Assembly: GCF_002902845.1 (NCBI RefSeq)
Contig: NZ_PPTF01000043.1
Location: forward strand, 1 to 64,000
Length of the DNA stretch: 64,000 nt
DNA from: Chromobacterium sinusclupearum
GTDB taxonomy: Bacteria; Pseudomonadota; Gammaproteobacteria; Burkholderiales; Chromobacteriaceae
Direction: 5' to 3'
The notes beneath the pieces are model-generated. The model had not been told where the DNA came from. It searched no databases and saw only the letters and a list, made by a program, of their open reading frames with translations. Of this stretch, positions 36,328 to 47,438 are shown piece after piece. The stretch's first letter is position 1. Each line of letters begins with the position of its first letter. A program made the position numbers and the translations under genes.

Positions 36328-36403
36328 TGGAGCGGGAAACGAGGCTCGAACTCGCGACCTCAACCTTGGCAAGGTTGCGCTCTACCAACTGAGCTATTCC
36401 CGC
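36328..36403 (-). tRNA. tRNA-Gly (anticodon GCC), copy 1
   Basis: Identical 76-nt copy and first gene after the promoter at 36472-36499. Confidence 0.97.
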
Positions 36404-36471
36404 GCTGCATAAACTTGCTACAACCATCTTGATCTCGCTGCTGCTTTGTCAGCGGCGGCGAGAGACTGCGA

Positions 36472-36499
36472 ATTATAGAGATTTGTTTGAGGCTGTCAA
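36472..36499 (-). promoter_or_regulatory. Perfect-consensus sigma70 promoter of the tRNA-Gly/Cys operon
   Basis: On the minus strand, TTGACA (36494-36499) and TATAAT (36472-36477) are both perfect, with a 16-bp spacer. The -35 box lies 5 bp from the pgsA stop codon. Confidence 0.88.
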
Positions 36500-36503
36500 C
36501 ACT

Positions 36504-37085
36504 TCATACATCTATTTTTTTACCCGCAAACTCTTTGGCGGCCATTTGCAGGTAATAAACCATTGACCATAAAGTCAATATGACTGCGACGTACATGGAA
36601 AAATTTCCCAACCAGCGGGCATCGATGCCCGGCAACAAGGCGCCATCGTACAGCAGCAGAGTGATCGCCAGCATTTGCGCCGCGGTTTTCAGTTTGCCGA
36701 TATAGGCGACCGCCACGCTGTTGCGGTTGCCCATGCCCGCCATCCACTCGCGCAGCGCCGAGATGGTGATCTCGCGGCCGATGATGATCATGGCCATCCA
36801 GCCTTCGGTGCGGCCCAGCTGCACCAGCAGGATCAGCGCGGCGGCCACGATCAGCTTGTCCGCCACCGGGTCGAGAAAGGCGCCGAATGCCGATGTCTGC
36901 CCCAGCTTGCGCGCCAGAAAGCCATCCAGCCAGTCCGTGGCGGCCGCCAATGCGAAAATGCCGGCCCCCACGACATTGCGGCTATGCAGCAGCAAGATGG
37001 AGTCCGGCAGGAAAAACACCGCCACGCAGATCGGGATCAAGGCGACCCTGATCCAGGTCAGTAATATCGGCAAATTGAAGGGCAT
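36504..37085 (-). CDS. pgsA: CDP-diacylglycerol-glycerol-3-phosphate 3-phosphatidyltransferase
   Basis: A 193-residue membrane enzyme making phosphatidylglycerol phosphate, the committed step to phosphatidylglycerol and cardiolipin. The CDP-alcohol phosphotransferase motif D-x2-DG-x2-AR-x8-G-x3-D-x3-D is fully present as DWLDGFLARKL followed by GAFLDPVADK. Several transmembrane helices are predicted. The length is typical. It lies 87 bp after uvrC, with a weak ribosome site, and is the last protein gene of the DUF4124-uvrC-pgsA group. Confidence 0.97.
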   Translation of the reverse strand: MPFNLPILLTWIRVALIPICVAVFFLPDSILLLHSRNVVGAGIFALAAATDWLDGFLARKLGQTSAFGAFLDPVADKLIVAAALILLVQLGRTEGWMAMIIIGREITISALREWMAGMGNRNSVAVAYIGKLKTAAQMLAITLLLYDGALLPGIDARWLGNFSMYVAVILTLWSMVYYLQMAAKEFAGKKIDV

Positions 37086-37172
37086 CGGTTTTGGTCTTGT
37101 CGCTTCAGGCTCGTCAACAACGCGGGCCGGCGCCCCGAGCCTGGATCAGGGGCGCCCGCCGCTTACAATCAA

Positions 37173-38978
37173 CTAATGCAAGGCATTGTAAATCTTTTCC
37201 GCCAGGGTTCGGCTGATGCCTTCCACCTGCGTCAGGTCATCCACGCTGGCGGCCACCACGCCTCGCAGCCCGCCAAAGCGCGTCAGCAGCTGCTGGCGGC
37301 GCTTGGCGCCGATGCCGGGGATATCTTCCAGCGTCGATGCCGTGCGCGCCTTGGCCCGCCGCGCGCGATGGCCGGTGATGGCAAAGCGGTGGGCTTCGTC
37401 GCGCACGGTCTGGATCAGATGCAACGCCGGATGGTCCTGGCGCAATTGTAGCGTCTTTTCCAAGTACGGCAGGATCAGCGTTTCCAGCCCGGGCTTGCGC
37501 TCCTCGCCCTTGGCGATGCCGACGATGGGCAAATTCAGCCCCAGTTCGCCGAATACCTCCAGCGCCACGCCCACCTGGCCCTTGCCGCCGTCGATGAACA
37601 CCGCGTCCGGCAATCTGCCCTCGCCTTCCGCCAGTTTGCCGTAGCGACGTGACAGGACTTCGCGCATCGCGGCGTAATCGTCGCCCGGCGTGGCGGTGGT
37701 GATGTTGAAGCGCCGGTATTCGCTAGGCTGCATCGCGCCCTTGTCGTACACCACGCAGGACGCCACCGTGGCTTCGCCCATGGTGTGGCTGATGTCGAAG
37801 CACTCGAAACGAGCGGCATCCTCCAGCTCCAATACCTCGTTCAGCTGCGCCAGCCGCTGGGTTTGGGTGGCCTTGCTGCCCAAACGCTGCTGGATGGCCA
37901 GCTCGGCGTTCTTTTCCGCCATCTCCAGCCATACCCGGCGCTCGCCTATCGGATTGCTGACGATGGCGATCTTGCGGCCGGCCCGCTCCAGCAAAAACTG
38001 CTGCAGCGCGTCATCCAGCGGGCCGTTGACGACCAGCGCCGTCGGCACCGTGGCATTCAGGTAGTGCTGGGCGACGAAGGCCTGCAGGATTTCCTCGGCG
38101 GTATCGGCCTCGCCGCCTATCGGGAAGTGGCTCTTGTCCCCCAGGTGGCGGCCGCCGCGTATCATCACCAGATTGACGCAAGGCTGACCGTCCCGGATCA
38201 GCGCCGCCACCACGTCGCAGTCCTGCTGGCTCTGGTTGCTGGCGACGAACTGCTTCTCCTGCACCCGCGCCAGCGCCTGGATCTGATCGCGCAGCTCGGC
38301 CGCCTGTTCGAAAGCCATCGCCTCCGCCGCCGCCGTCATCCGCCGCGTCAGCTCGTCTATCAGCTCGCTCTGCCGCCCATTCAGGAAGGCGACCGCGCTG
38401 GAGACATCCGCCGCGTACTCTTCTTTGGAAATATGCTCGACGCAGGGGCCGGAGCAGCGCTTGATCTGATACAGCAGACAGGGGCGGGAGCGATTGGCGA
38501 ACACCGCGTCCTCGCAGGTGCGCAGGCGGAAGACTTTCTGCAGTATCTGGATACTCTCGCGCACCGCGTAGCTGTTGGGAAACGGTCCGAAGTATTGGTT
38601 GGGCTTTTTCGGCTCGCCGCGGTAATACGCCATCTGCGGAAAGGCATGGCCGCTGAGCATCAGATAGGGATAGGACTTGTCGTCGCGAAACAAAATGTTA
38701 TAGCGCGGCGACAGCGCCTTGATCAGATTGTTCTCCAGAATCAAGGCCTCGGCCTCGGAACGCGTGACCGTGGTTTCGATATTGGCGATCTGCCGCACCA
38801 TCAGCCGGATGCGCGGGCTGAGGTCGTTCTTCTGGAAATACGAGCTGACGCGGCGCTTCAGGTCTATCGCCTTGCCCACGTACAACACCTTGCCGTCTTC
38901 GCCCAGCATGCGGTAGACGCCGGGCAGCGACGGCAGGTTCTGCAATACGTTCCGGTAGTCGAATTCGGGCTTGGACAC
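37173..38978 (-). CDS. uvrC: UvrABC system protein C
   Basis: A 601-residue nuclease making both incisions in nucleotide excision repair. The N-terminal GIY-YIG domain ([20 protein letters not shown]) cuts 3' of the lesion. A Cys-rich patch, the UvrB-binding UVR domain (about 195-230), an RNase H-like domain for the 5' cut ([26 protein letters not shown]) and C-terminal helix-hairpin-helix motifs ([12 protein letters not shown]) follow. The start is GTG directly after the stop of the DUF4124 gene, so translation is probably coupled. Confidence 0.98.
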   Translation of the reverse strand: MSKPEFDYRNVLQNLPSLPGVYRMLGEDGKVLYVGKAIDLKRRVSSYFQKNDLSPRIRLMVRQIANIETTVTRSEAEALILENNLIKALSPRYNILFRDDKSYPYLMLSGHAFPQMAYYRGEPKKPNQYFGPFPNSYAVRESIQILQKVFRLRTCEDAVFANRSRPCLLYQIKRCSGPCVEHISKEEYAADVSSAVAFLNGRQSELIDELTRRMTAAAEAMAFEQAAELRDQIQALARVQEKQFVASNQSQQDCDVVAALIRDGQPCVNLVMIRGGRHLGDKSHFPIGGEADTAEEILQAFVAQHYLNATVPTALVVNGPLDDALQQFLLERAGRKIAIVSNPIGERRVWLEMAEKNAELAIQQRLGSKATQTQRLAQLNEVLELEDAARFECFDISHTMGEATVASCVVYDKGAMQPSEYRRFNITTATPGDDYAAMREVLSRRYGKLAEGEGRLPDAVFIDGGKGQVGVALEVFGELGLNLPIVGIAKGEERKPGLETLILPYLEKTLQLRQDHPALHLIQTVRDEAHRFAITGHRARRAKARTASTLEDIPGIGAKRRQQLLTRFGGLRGVVAASVDDLTQVEGISRTLAEKIYNALH

Positions 38979-39410
38979 TTATTTATTGCACCAAGTCTGT
39001 ACGTCTTTCTGAGCCTGGCGGATCATCTCGTTGCGCTGGGCGTCGGTGGCCAGCGCGGTGGAGCCCGGCAGGCGGATGCGCCCGTTCAGCTGCAGCGTGG
39101 ACAAATTGTTTTGCGCCTGCTTGCAGTTCTGCTCCTTGATCTTGGCGTTGGCGGCCGCGATGGCCGCGCTGTCGGATGCCACGGGCTTGCTCTCGGCTTT
39201 CTTTTCCGCCTTTTTTTCCGGTTGCGGCGCGGAGGCCGGCATCGGCGCAGGGTGCGTCCGCACGTTCAGCTTGCGCGCGTTGACATTGGGCGGCGGCTGA
39301 TCGGAATACACCTTTTTGCCGTTGGCGTCGGTCCAGGTGTAGACCTCGGCCAACGCGGCGGCCGGCGTCAGCAAAACCAGCAAAAACGTCCATACTAAAG
39401 ATGACTTCAT
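38979..39410 (-). CDS. DUF4124-domain exported protein
   Basis: A 143-residue protein with a signal peptide (about 1-21, cleavage near ALA-E). A short DUF4124 domain (about 22-50) contains EVYTWTDANGKKVYSDQPPP, followed by a Lys/Ala/Pro-rich linker and a C-terminal part with two Cys (NCKQAQ, TWCNK) that could form a disulfide. DUF4124 has no established function. AGGGATA precedes the ATG at 39410. Its promoter is divergent from guaB and it leads uvrC. Confidence 0.9.
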   Translation of the reverse strand: MKSSLVWTFLLVLLTPAAALAEVYTWTDANGKKVYSDQPPPNVNARKLNVRTHPAPMPASAPQPEKKAEKKAESKPVASDSAAIAAANAKIKEQNCKQAQNNLSTLQLNGRIRLPGSTALATDAQRNEMIRQAQKDVQTWCNK

Positions 39411-39447
39411 TGTCGCTATCCCTGAACCCTCTGGCTGTATGTCCCGG

Positions 39448-39476
39448 ATTGTAAGGCTTGCCATCCGGCCGCGCAA
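39448..39476 (-). promoter_or_regulatory. Promoter of the DUF4124-uvrC-pgsA group
   Basis: On the minus strand, TTGCGC (39471-39476) and TACAAT (39448-39453) are 17 bp apart, 37 bp before the DUF4124 ATG. Confidence 0.55.
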
Positions 39477-39495
39477 AAGCGGTCGGAACGCGTTT

Positions 39496-39524
39496 TTGCA
39501 GAACAGTCGCCGATCCGGTACAAT
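39496..39524 (+). promoter_or_regulatory. Sigma70 promoter of guaB
   Basis: TTGCAG (39496-39501) and TACAAT (39519-39524) are 17 bp apart, 26 bp before the guaB ATG, which has TAAGGAA at good spacing. Confidence 0.75.
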
Positions 39525-39541
39525 GCGGCTTTGCCGCCTAA

Positions 39542-41014
<1,473 letters not shown>

Positions 41015-41040
41015 GCCGTTACGCTGGAATTCGCCATGAA

Positions 41041-41066
41041 GGCAGGCCTCTCGGCCTGCCTTTTTC
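41041..41066 (+). terminator. Intrinsic terminator of guaB
   Basis: GGCAGGCC and GGCCTGCC pair around TCTC, followed by TTTTT. Confidence 0.93.
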
Positions 41067-41151
41067 TTTGCCTGACGCCGTTTCCTGCCCCTCATCCTCC
41101 CTGCCAACCATTGCGTCTCGCTTACGCGCGGCGCTGCCCACCGCCCGCACA

Positions 41152-41181
41152 AACAAAACCGCCCGGACAAGCCGGGCGGTT
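41152..41181 (-). terminator. Terminator of the phosphoesterase gene
   Basis: AACCGCCCGG and CCGGGCGGTT pair around 5 nt; on the minus strand TTTTGTTTG follows. It is 22 bp past the stop codon. Confidence 0.9.
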
Positions 41182-41202
41182 GCAAAGGAACGATGCTCCC
41201 GC

Positions 41203-43338
41203 TTAGTTGAACGACAGGGCGCTCAGGAAGTCGCCCATCGGCTTGCCGCCGTTCTTCACCAGCGCGGCATCGCGCGCGTTCACACCCGGCAAAGGCTTCA
41301 GGCCGAAACGACGGGTCAGGAAACGCAGGATCGATGCGGTGTCGTACTGGGTATGATCGACAAAGCCCTTCTTGGCGAACGGCGAGATCACAATCGCCGG
41401 AATGCGGGTGCCCGGCCCCCAGCCATCGCCCTTCGGCACCGCGGCATGGTCGTAGAAACCGCCGTTTTCGTCATAGGTGACGACCACCAGCATGTTTTTC
41501 CACTGCGGGCTCTTCTGCAACTGGGCAATCACCGAGGCGATGTGCTGGTCGCCATCGGTCACGCTGGCATAACCAGGATGCTGGTTCAGATTGCCCTGCG
41601 GCTTGTAGAACGCCACTTGCGGCAACTGGCCCTTGGCGGCATCGGCGAGGAAGCTCTGGTCGAAGTCCTTCAGGTGCTTGGCGCGGTAGTCGGCCTGTTT
41701 CAGCGGATCAAAATTGGCGAAGTAGTTGAAGGGCTGGTGATGCGGCTGGAACTGGATCGCGCCACCGTAGATCTGGGTGCTGTCGGCCAGGGCGGTATTC
41801 CAGCCGCCTGCATACCAAGCCCAGCTGACCTTCTTGTCGTCCAGACGGTCGGCAATGGTGGCCTGGGTTTGCACCGGCAAGGTAGAAGCCTTCGTCAGAT
41901 CGCCGTATTGCTTCTTGTCAGCAGACGCGTTGCCGGTCGGCTGGAACGGGGGCTGCATGGTGTTGACGGCATAAAACTTGCCATCCTTGGCTGCCGGCGT
42001 GCCGTCGCTCTTGAATTTAGGCGTAAGCGTGCTGTCATTTTTGTATAGGGCTTTGCCTGTCAGAACGGAGGCCGGGCTATTGGCGGCCGGCGTCAGGCGC
42101 ACGAAATTGCCCTTGGCGTCGGTATCGATCGCCGAGATGCTGCCCTTGGCGACCGAGGTGTCCGCATTCGGATATTCCGGCGCGCAGGCGCAGATCAGAT
42201 ACTGGTGATTCAGGAAAGAACCGCCGAAAGCGCCCATGAAGAAATTGTCGGCCAGCGTATACTGTTTGGCCAGCTGCCACATCGCCATCTTGCTGCCGTC
42301 GTAGTAGCCCATGGCCAGGCCGCCGGCATCGGAATAAGCGGCGAACTTGTCGTTGGCGCCGCCATTGATCTGCATCTGGTTATTGAAGAAGCGGTGCACC
42401 AGATCGCGGGTGATCACCGATTGCGACACCACCACACCCGTGCCGTTCAGGCCCTTAGGATCGTCGATCTGGAACGGCTTGTTGGCGAAGTTCGCCGTCT
42501 GCTGCTGGGTCAAGCTCACGCTCTGGCCGCCAGCGGTCAGGCCACCCCACGTCGGCGGCAATACCGGCAGCACCGAACCGTCAAAATCCTTCTGCGGCTC
42601 CACCTTGCCCTTGGAAGCCGGGTTAACACCCGGAATGCCGTTGGCGCCAGGGAACAGGCCGTACAAGTTATCAAAGCCGCGGTTCTCGGCGTAGATCACC
42701 ACCACGTTCTTGATATCGCTCAGGCCCAGACGTTTGTGCAGATTGCCCTTGATATCGCCGGTGGCGCCGGCTTCCTTCACAGCGCTGGCGATGGCGTCGA
42801 TGTTCTGGTTGATCGCCGCCTTCAGCGTGGCCTTGACGTCCGGATCGCTTTCCTTGTTGTGGTCGGCCATCACTTTTTCCGGATCGACGCCCAGGCGATC
42901 CGCCACGGCCTTGCGCGCGGTGGGCAGATCCATGCCGCCGTCCATCAGGTCGGCGACTTCGGTGGTCAATGAGCTGACCACCACATTATTGGCGCCGGAC
43001 GGGGCGCGGAAAATCAGCGGATCGGTTACCGGGCTGGCCGTGCCGGTATCGGGATCATAACGCGTCGCATCGGTTCCCACCTCCACCAGCACTGCGCCGC
43101 TGCCTTTCAGCGAGAACGCGCCGTTGTCGTCGGTGTAGGCAAACGGCTCATTGCTGTCGCAATGACCATTGCCGTTTTGATCCAGGCACACTTTGGCGTG
43201 GCGGAAATAGCTGCCGGTCACCACGCCACTGGTGCTGGAGGGGGCCGCGCTGGCGGAAGAGGAGCTGCCGCCGCCGCAGGCGGTCAATACGGCCGCGCCG
43301 ATTAGGGTCAGCGCAAAGCCACAGGTCAAGCGTTGCAT
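41203..43338 (-). CDS. Phosphoesterase-family (acid phosphatase/phospholipase C-like) lipoprotein
   Basis: A 711-residue outer-surface or periplasmic lipoprotein: signal peptide with lipobox LTAC (Cys at residue 20). An N-terminal region (about 20-185) includes VCLDQNGNGHCDSNEP and TDDNGAFSLKG, resembling calcium-binding or carboxypeptidase-regulatory-like modules. The catalytic phosphoesterase domain (about 190-711) has YAENRGFDNLYGLFPG and TYDENGGFYDHAAVP, the paired metal-binding motifs of AcpA and phospholipase C. It releases phosphate from organic esters. The ATG at 43338 has AGGATGA upstream. It is divergent from a cytochrome c peroxidase, with a Pho-box-like promoter. Confidence 0.92.
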   Translation of the reverse strand: MQRLTCGFALTLIGAAVLTACGGGSSSSASAAPSSTSGVVTGSYFRHAKVCLDQNGNGHCDSNEPFAYTDDNGAFSLKGSGAVLVEVGTDATRYDPDTGTASPVTDPLIFRAPSGANNVVVSSLTTEVADLMDGGMDLPTARKAVADRLGVDPEKVMADHNKESDPDVKATLKAAINQNIDAIASAVKEAGATGDIKGNLHKRLGLSDIKNVVVIYAENRGFDNLYGLFPGANGIPGVNPASKGKVEPQKDFDGSVLPVLPPTWGGLTAGGQSVSLTQQQTANFANKPFQIDDPKGLNGTGVVVSQSVITRDLVHRFFNNQMQINGGANDKFAAYSDAGGLAMGYYDGSKMAMWQLAKQYTLADNFFMGAFGGSFLNHQYLICACAPEYPNADTSVAKGSISAIDTDAKGNFVRLTPAANSPASVLTGKALYKNDSTLTPKFKSDGTPAAKDGKFYAVNTMQPPFQPTGNASADKKQYGDLTKASTLPVQTQATIADRLDDKKVSWAWYAGGWNTALADSTQIYGGAIQFQPHHQPFNYFANFDPLKQADYRAKHLKDFDQSFLADAAKGQLPQVAFYKPQGNLNQHPGYASVTDGDQHIASVIAQLQKSPQWKNMLVVVTYDENGGFYDHAAVPKGDGWGPGTRIPAIVISPFAKKGFVDHTQYDTASILRFLTRRFGLKPLPGVNARDAALVKNGGKPMGDFLSALSFN

Positions 43339-43374
43339 GGGATGATCATCCTTGCGGTTTGATGGAGTGTGCGG

Positions 43375-43408
43375 ATTATCCTGATGGAATGTTTCAGCAC
43401 GTTTACAA
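43375..43408 (-). promoter_or_regulatory. Degenerate Pho-box promoter of the phosphoesterase gene
   Basis: On the minus strand, TTGTAAA and CTGAAAC are 4 bp apart (43402-43408 and 43391-43397), then 10 bp to GATAAT (43375-43380). The geometry matches PhoB promoters, although only 4 and 5 of 7 positions match CTGTCAT/C. Confidence 0.45.
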
Positions 43409-43456
43409 GTTGTTAACATTCTCCGCCCTCACCACATCCGGGAAACAAATCGCCTG

Positions 43457-43490
43457 CTGTCACATTTCCGTCACTTTCACGCAGTACAGT
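43457..43490 (+). promoter_or_regulatory. Pho-box promoter of the cytochrome c peroxidase gene
   Basis: CTGTCAC (43457-43463) and CCGTCAC (43468-43474) are direct repeats 4 bp apart, followed by 10 bp and TACAGT (43485-43490). This is the layout of PhoB-activated promoters, in which the Pho box replaces the -35 element. Confidence 0.6.
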
Positions 43491-43518
43491 CGCCGCCACA
43501 CCTCATTCATCCGACATC

Positions 43519-44766
43519 ATGCTGCGCACACTCATCCCGCTATCGATACTGGCCGCCCTTTCCACCGCTCCGCTTGCCGCGCCGCCCGCCCAACCGGCCC
43601 ACGTCGGCGCCGCCTATGCGCCCGGCCCCCACCCGGTCAGCGCCAAGGCCTTGGAAAGTTTGGGACGCCAGCTATTCTTCGACCGCTCGCTATCGGCATC
43701 CGGCGCCATGTCCTGCGCCACCTGCCATAGCCCAGCGCATGCCTATGGCCCGCCCAACGGACTGGCCGTGCAACTGGGCGGCGCCGATGGCAAGCAGCCG
43801 GGCACCCGCGCCGTGCCGTCCCTGCGCTATCTGCAAACCGTGCCGGCCTTCAGCGAACACTTCCATGACGACGATGGCAATGACAGCGAGGATGCCGGCC
43901 CGACTGGCGGCTTCACCTGGGATGGCCGCGCCGACTCTACCCACAGCCAGGCCTCCCTGCCCTTGCTGGCCGCCAACGAAATGGCCAATGGCACGCCGGC
44001 TGCCGTAGTGAAAAAATTGCAGGCGTCGCCCGCTGCCGGCCGCTTCCGCCAGCTATTCGGCGCCGACATCTTCAGCCATCCCGACATGGCCTTTGCCAAG
44101 GCGGTGCTGGCATTGGAAGTCTTCCAGCAGAACCCCAGGGAATTTGCGCCTTACGACAGCAAGTACGATGCCTATCTGCGCGGCCAAACCAAGCTCAGCG
44201 CCCAGGAAATGCGCGGGCTGAAAGCCTTCAATGACCCGGCCAAGGGCAATTGCGCGTCCTGCCACCTGAGCGCGCGCAGCGAAAACGGCGCGTTTCCGCT
44301 GTTCAGCGATTTCGGCCACATCGCCGTCGGCGCGCCGCGCAACCCGGCCATCGCCGCCAACCACAACAGCCATTACTACGACCTGGGCCTGTGCGGTCCT
44401 TATCGCACCGACCTCAAGAACCACCCCGAATACTGCGGCCTGTTCCGCACGCCCAGCCTGCGCAATGTCGCCACGCGCAAAACCTTCTTCCACAACGGCG
44501 CGTTCAACGATCTGCGCCAGGTATTGCGCTTCTACGCCGAGCGCGACACGCATCCGGAAAAGTGGTACCCGAAGGGCAAGGATGGCAAGGTGGCGAAGTT
44601 TGATGACCTGCCCGCGCGCTACCACGGCAACGTCAACATGGAGCCGCCATTCGGCGGCAAACCCGGCGCCAAGGCGGCTTTCGACGAAAAAGACATCAAC
44701 GACATGCTCGCCTTCCTGAAAACGCTGAACGACGGCTACAAGCCGCCCAAGCCGAAGAAGAGCTGA
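43519..44766 (+). CDS. Di-haem cytochrome c peroxidase-family protein
   Basis: A 415-residue periplasmic protein with signal peptide (about 1-20) and two c-type haem sites: C66-A-T-C69-H70 and C245-A-S-C248-H249. It belongs to the bacterial cytochrome c peroxidase/MauG superfamily. Classical members reduce H2O2 with electrons from cytochrome c; MauG-like members modify other proteins, and the sequence does not settle which applies. No clear ribosome site precedes the ATG. It is divergent from the phosphoesterase lipoprotein and shares its control region. Confidence 0.93.
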   Translation: MLRTLIPLSILAALSTAPLAAPPAQPAHVGAAYAPGPHPVSAKALESLGRQLFFDRSLSASGAMSCATCHSPAHAYGPPNGLAVQLGGADGKQPGTRAVPSLRYLQTVPAFSEHFHDDDGNDSEDAGPTGGFTWDGRADSTHSQASLPLLAANEMANGTPAAVVKKLQASPAAGRFRQLFGADIFSHPDMAFAKAVLALEVFQQNPREFAPYDSKYDAYLRGQTKLSAQEMRGLKAFNDPAKGNCASCHLSARSENGAFPLFSDFGHIAVGAPRNPAIAANHNSHYYDLGLCGPYRTDLKNHPEYCGLFRTPSLRNVATRKTFFHNGAFNDLRQVLRFYAERDTHPEKWYPKGKDGKVAKFDDLPARYHGNVNMEPPFGGKPGAKAAFDEKDINDMLAFLKTLNDGYKPPKPKKS

Positions 44767-44799
44767 GCCTGCTCGCCCCCGATCAGGCGGGCAGCCAAC

Positions 44800-44831
44800 A
44801 AAAAAGCCCACCGCGAACGGTGGGCTTTTGC
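44800..44831. terminator. Bidirectional terminator between the peroxidase gene and purA
   Basis: GCCCACCG pairs with CGGTGGGC; a six-base U-run serves the minus strand (purA) and TTTT the plus strand. Confidence 0.92.
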
Positions 44832-44854
44832 TTGGGCTTGCGCCTGCTAACGGC

Positions 44855-46171
<1,317 letters not shown>

Positions 46172-46189
46172 TCAGATTCAAATAAAAAA

Positions 46190-47341
46190 TCAATGAAACG
46201 GCGCCAGCTGCCAGCCCTGCTCGGCCGGCACCAGCTCGCGATCGCAATTCAACGCTTCCGCCGATTCGCCCAGATAATCCACCACCACCATCTCGCCTGA
46301 GGCGCGCAGACGCGCCACTTCCTCAGCGGCAGCCGGCAGATGGCGGGCCGCCACGCGGATGCCTCGGCTGGAGTCCCGCTCCGGCAGGATGCGCAGCAGG
46401 TCGCGCAAATCCAGGCTGAAGCCGGTGGCCGGACGGGCGCGGCCAAAGCGCCGGCCCACATTGTCGTAGCGGCCGCCGCGCGCGATGGCGTCGGACCAGC
46501 CCGGCGCGTAAGCCGCGAACATCAGGCCGGTGTGATAGAAGTCGCCGCGCAGCTCGGCCAGATCGAAGCTCAGCTCCACCCTGCCCTGCATCGCGCGGGC
46601 GATGGCGGACAGCTGCATCAGCCCCAGCTCCACCTCCGGCAGCGAAGGCAGACGGGTACGCGCCTTCTCTAGCACAGAAGCCGGGCCATACAACTCCGGC
46701 AGCGCCAGGAAAGCGCCCTTGTAAGGTTCGGCCACGCCGGCCACCAGCGCGGCGATGCCGGCGGCGTCCTTATTCTGCAAGAGGCCGAACAGCTCGCGGC
46801 TCACCTCCGGCGCGAGGCCGGCCGCCGCGGCCAAGCCCCGGTAGATGGCGATATGGCCCACGTCCAGACGCAGTTTTTCCACGCCGGCTTTTTCCAGCGT
46901 GGACAGCATCAAATCGATGATCTCCAGATCGGCCTCAATGCCGGCATAGCCGTACAGCTCCGCCCCCACCTGCAGCGGCTCGCGCGAGCTGGTCAGGCCG
47001 GACGGACGGCTATGCACCACGCTGCCGGCGTAGCACAGGCGGGTGACGCCGGTGCGGCCGCCCAACAGGTGGGCGTCGATGCGCGCCACCTGCGGCGTGA
47101 TGTCGGCGCGCAGGCCCAGCTGGCGACCGGACAACTGATCGTCCAGCTTGAAGGTTTTCAGATCCAGCGTGACGTCGCCTTCGCTGACCAGCGAATCGAT
47201 GTACTCGATCAGCGGCGGCAGCACCAGCTCGTAGCCAGCCACGCGAAAGCCTTCCAGCATCGCGGCCTTGGCGGACTCAACCTGGCGCGCCGTGGCCGGC
47301 AGGATGTCCGCGATATATTCAGGTAACAGCCAATTACGCAT
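46190..47341 (-). CDS. hisZ: ATP phosphoribosyltransferase regulatory subunit
   Basis: A 383-residue HisRS-like protein without aminoacylation or anticodon-binding functions. With the short HisG it forms the first enzyme of histidine synthesis and confers feedback control. The class II core shows LRADITPQVARID (motif 2-like) and YDNVGRRFGRARPATGFSLDL. The N-terminus WLLPEYIADILPATARQVE is typical. It implies that the genome's HisG is the short form. It starts downstream of hflC and is followed closely by purA. Confidence 0.96.
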   Translation of the reverse strand: MRNWLLPEYIADILPATARQVESAKAAMLEGFRVAGYELVLPPLIEYIDSLVSEGDVTLDLKTFKLDDQLSGRQLGLRADITPQVARIDAHLLGGRTGVTRLCYAGSVVHSRPSGLTSSREPLQVGAELYGYAGIEADLEIIDLMLSTLEKAGVEKLRLDVGHIAIYRGLAAAAGLAPEVSRELFGLLQNKDAAGIAALVAGVAEPYKGAFLALPELYGPASVLEKARTRLPSLPEVELGLMQLSAIARAMQGRVELSFDLAELRGDFYHTGLMFAAYAPGWSDAIARGGRYDNVGRRFGRARPATGFSLDLRDLLRILPERDSSRGIRVAARHLPAAAEEVARLRASGEMVVVDYLGESAEALNCDRELVPAEQGWQLAPFH

Positions 47342-47438
47342 TTCGTTTCAACAGAATAAAAGGCGGGAGGAGCCCCGCCTTGTCATCAGCAAACTGGCCA
47401 GGTCGCCCCGGCCAGTCTTCTTTATACTAAATTGTCGC

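Larger units (their letters stand above)
35930..36403 (-). repeat. Tandem array of five tRNA-Gly units
   Basis: Five units of about 98-102 bp, each a 76-bp tRNA gene plus a 22-26-bp spacer. The spacers share a T-rich core near AAATTTTTTCAAG, so whole units, not only the tRNA, were duplicated. Confidence 0.95.

Noticed and set aside
35930-36403. Regular repeat-spacer array resembling a CRISPR
   Set aside because: The repeats are 76-nt complete tRNA-Gly genes and the spacers are similar to each other; no cas genes.
37785-39398. 537-codon open frame on the plus strand
   Set aside because: Antisense to uvrC and the DUF4124 gene; no homology features.
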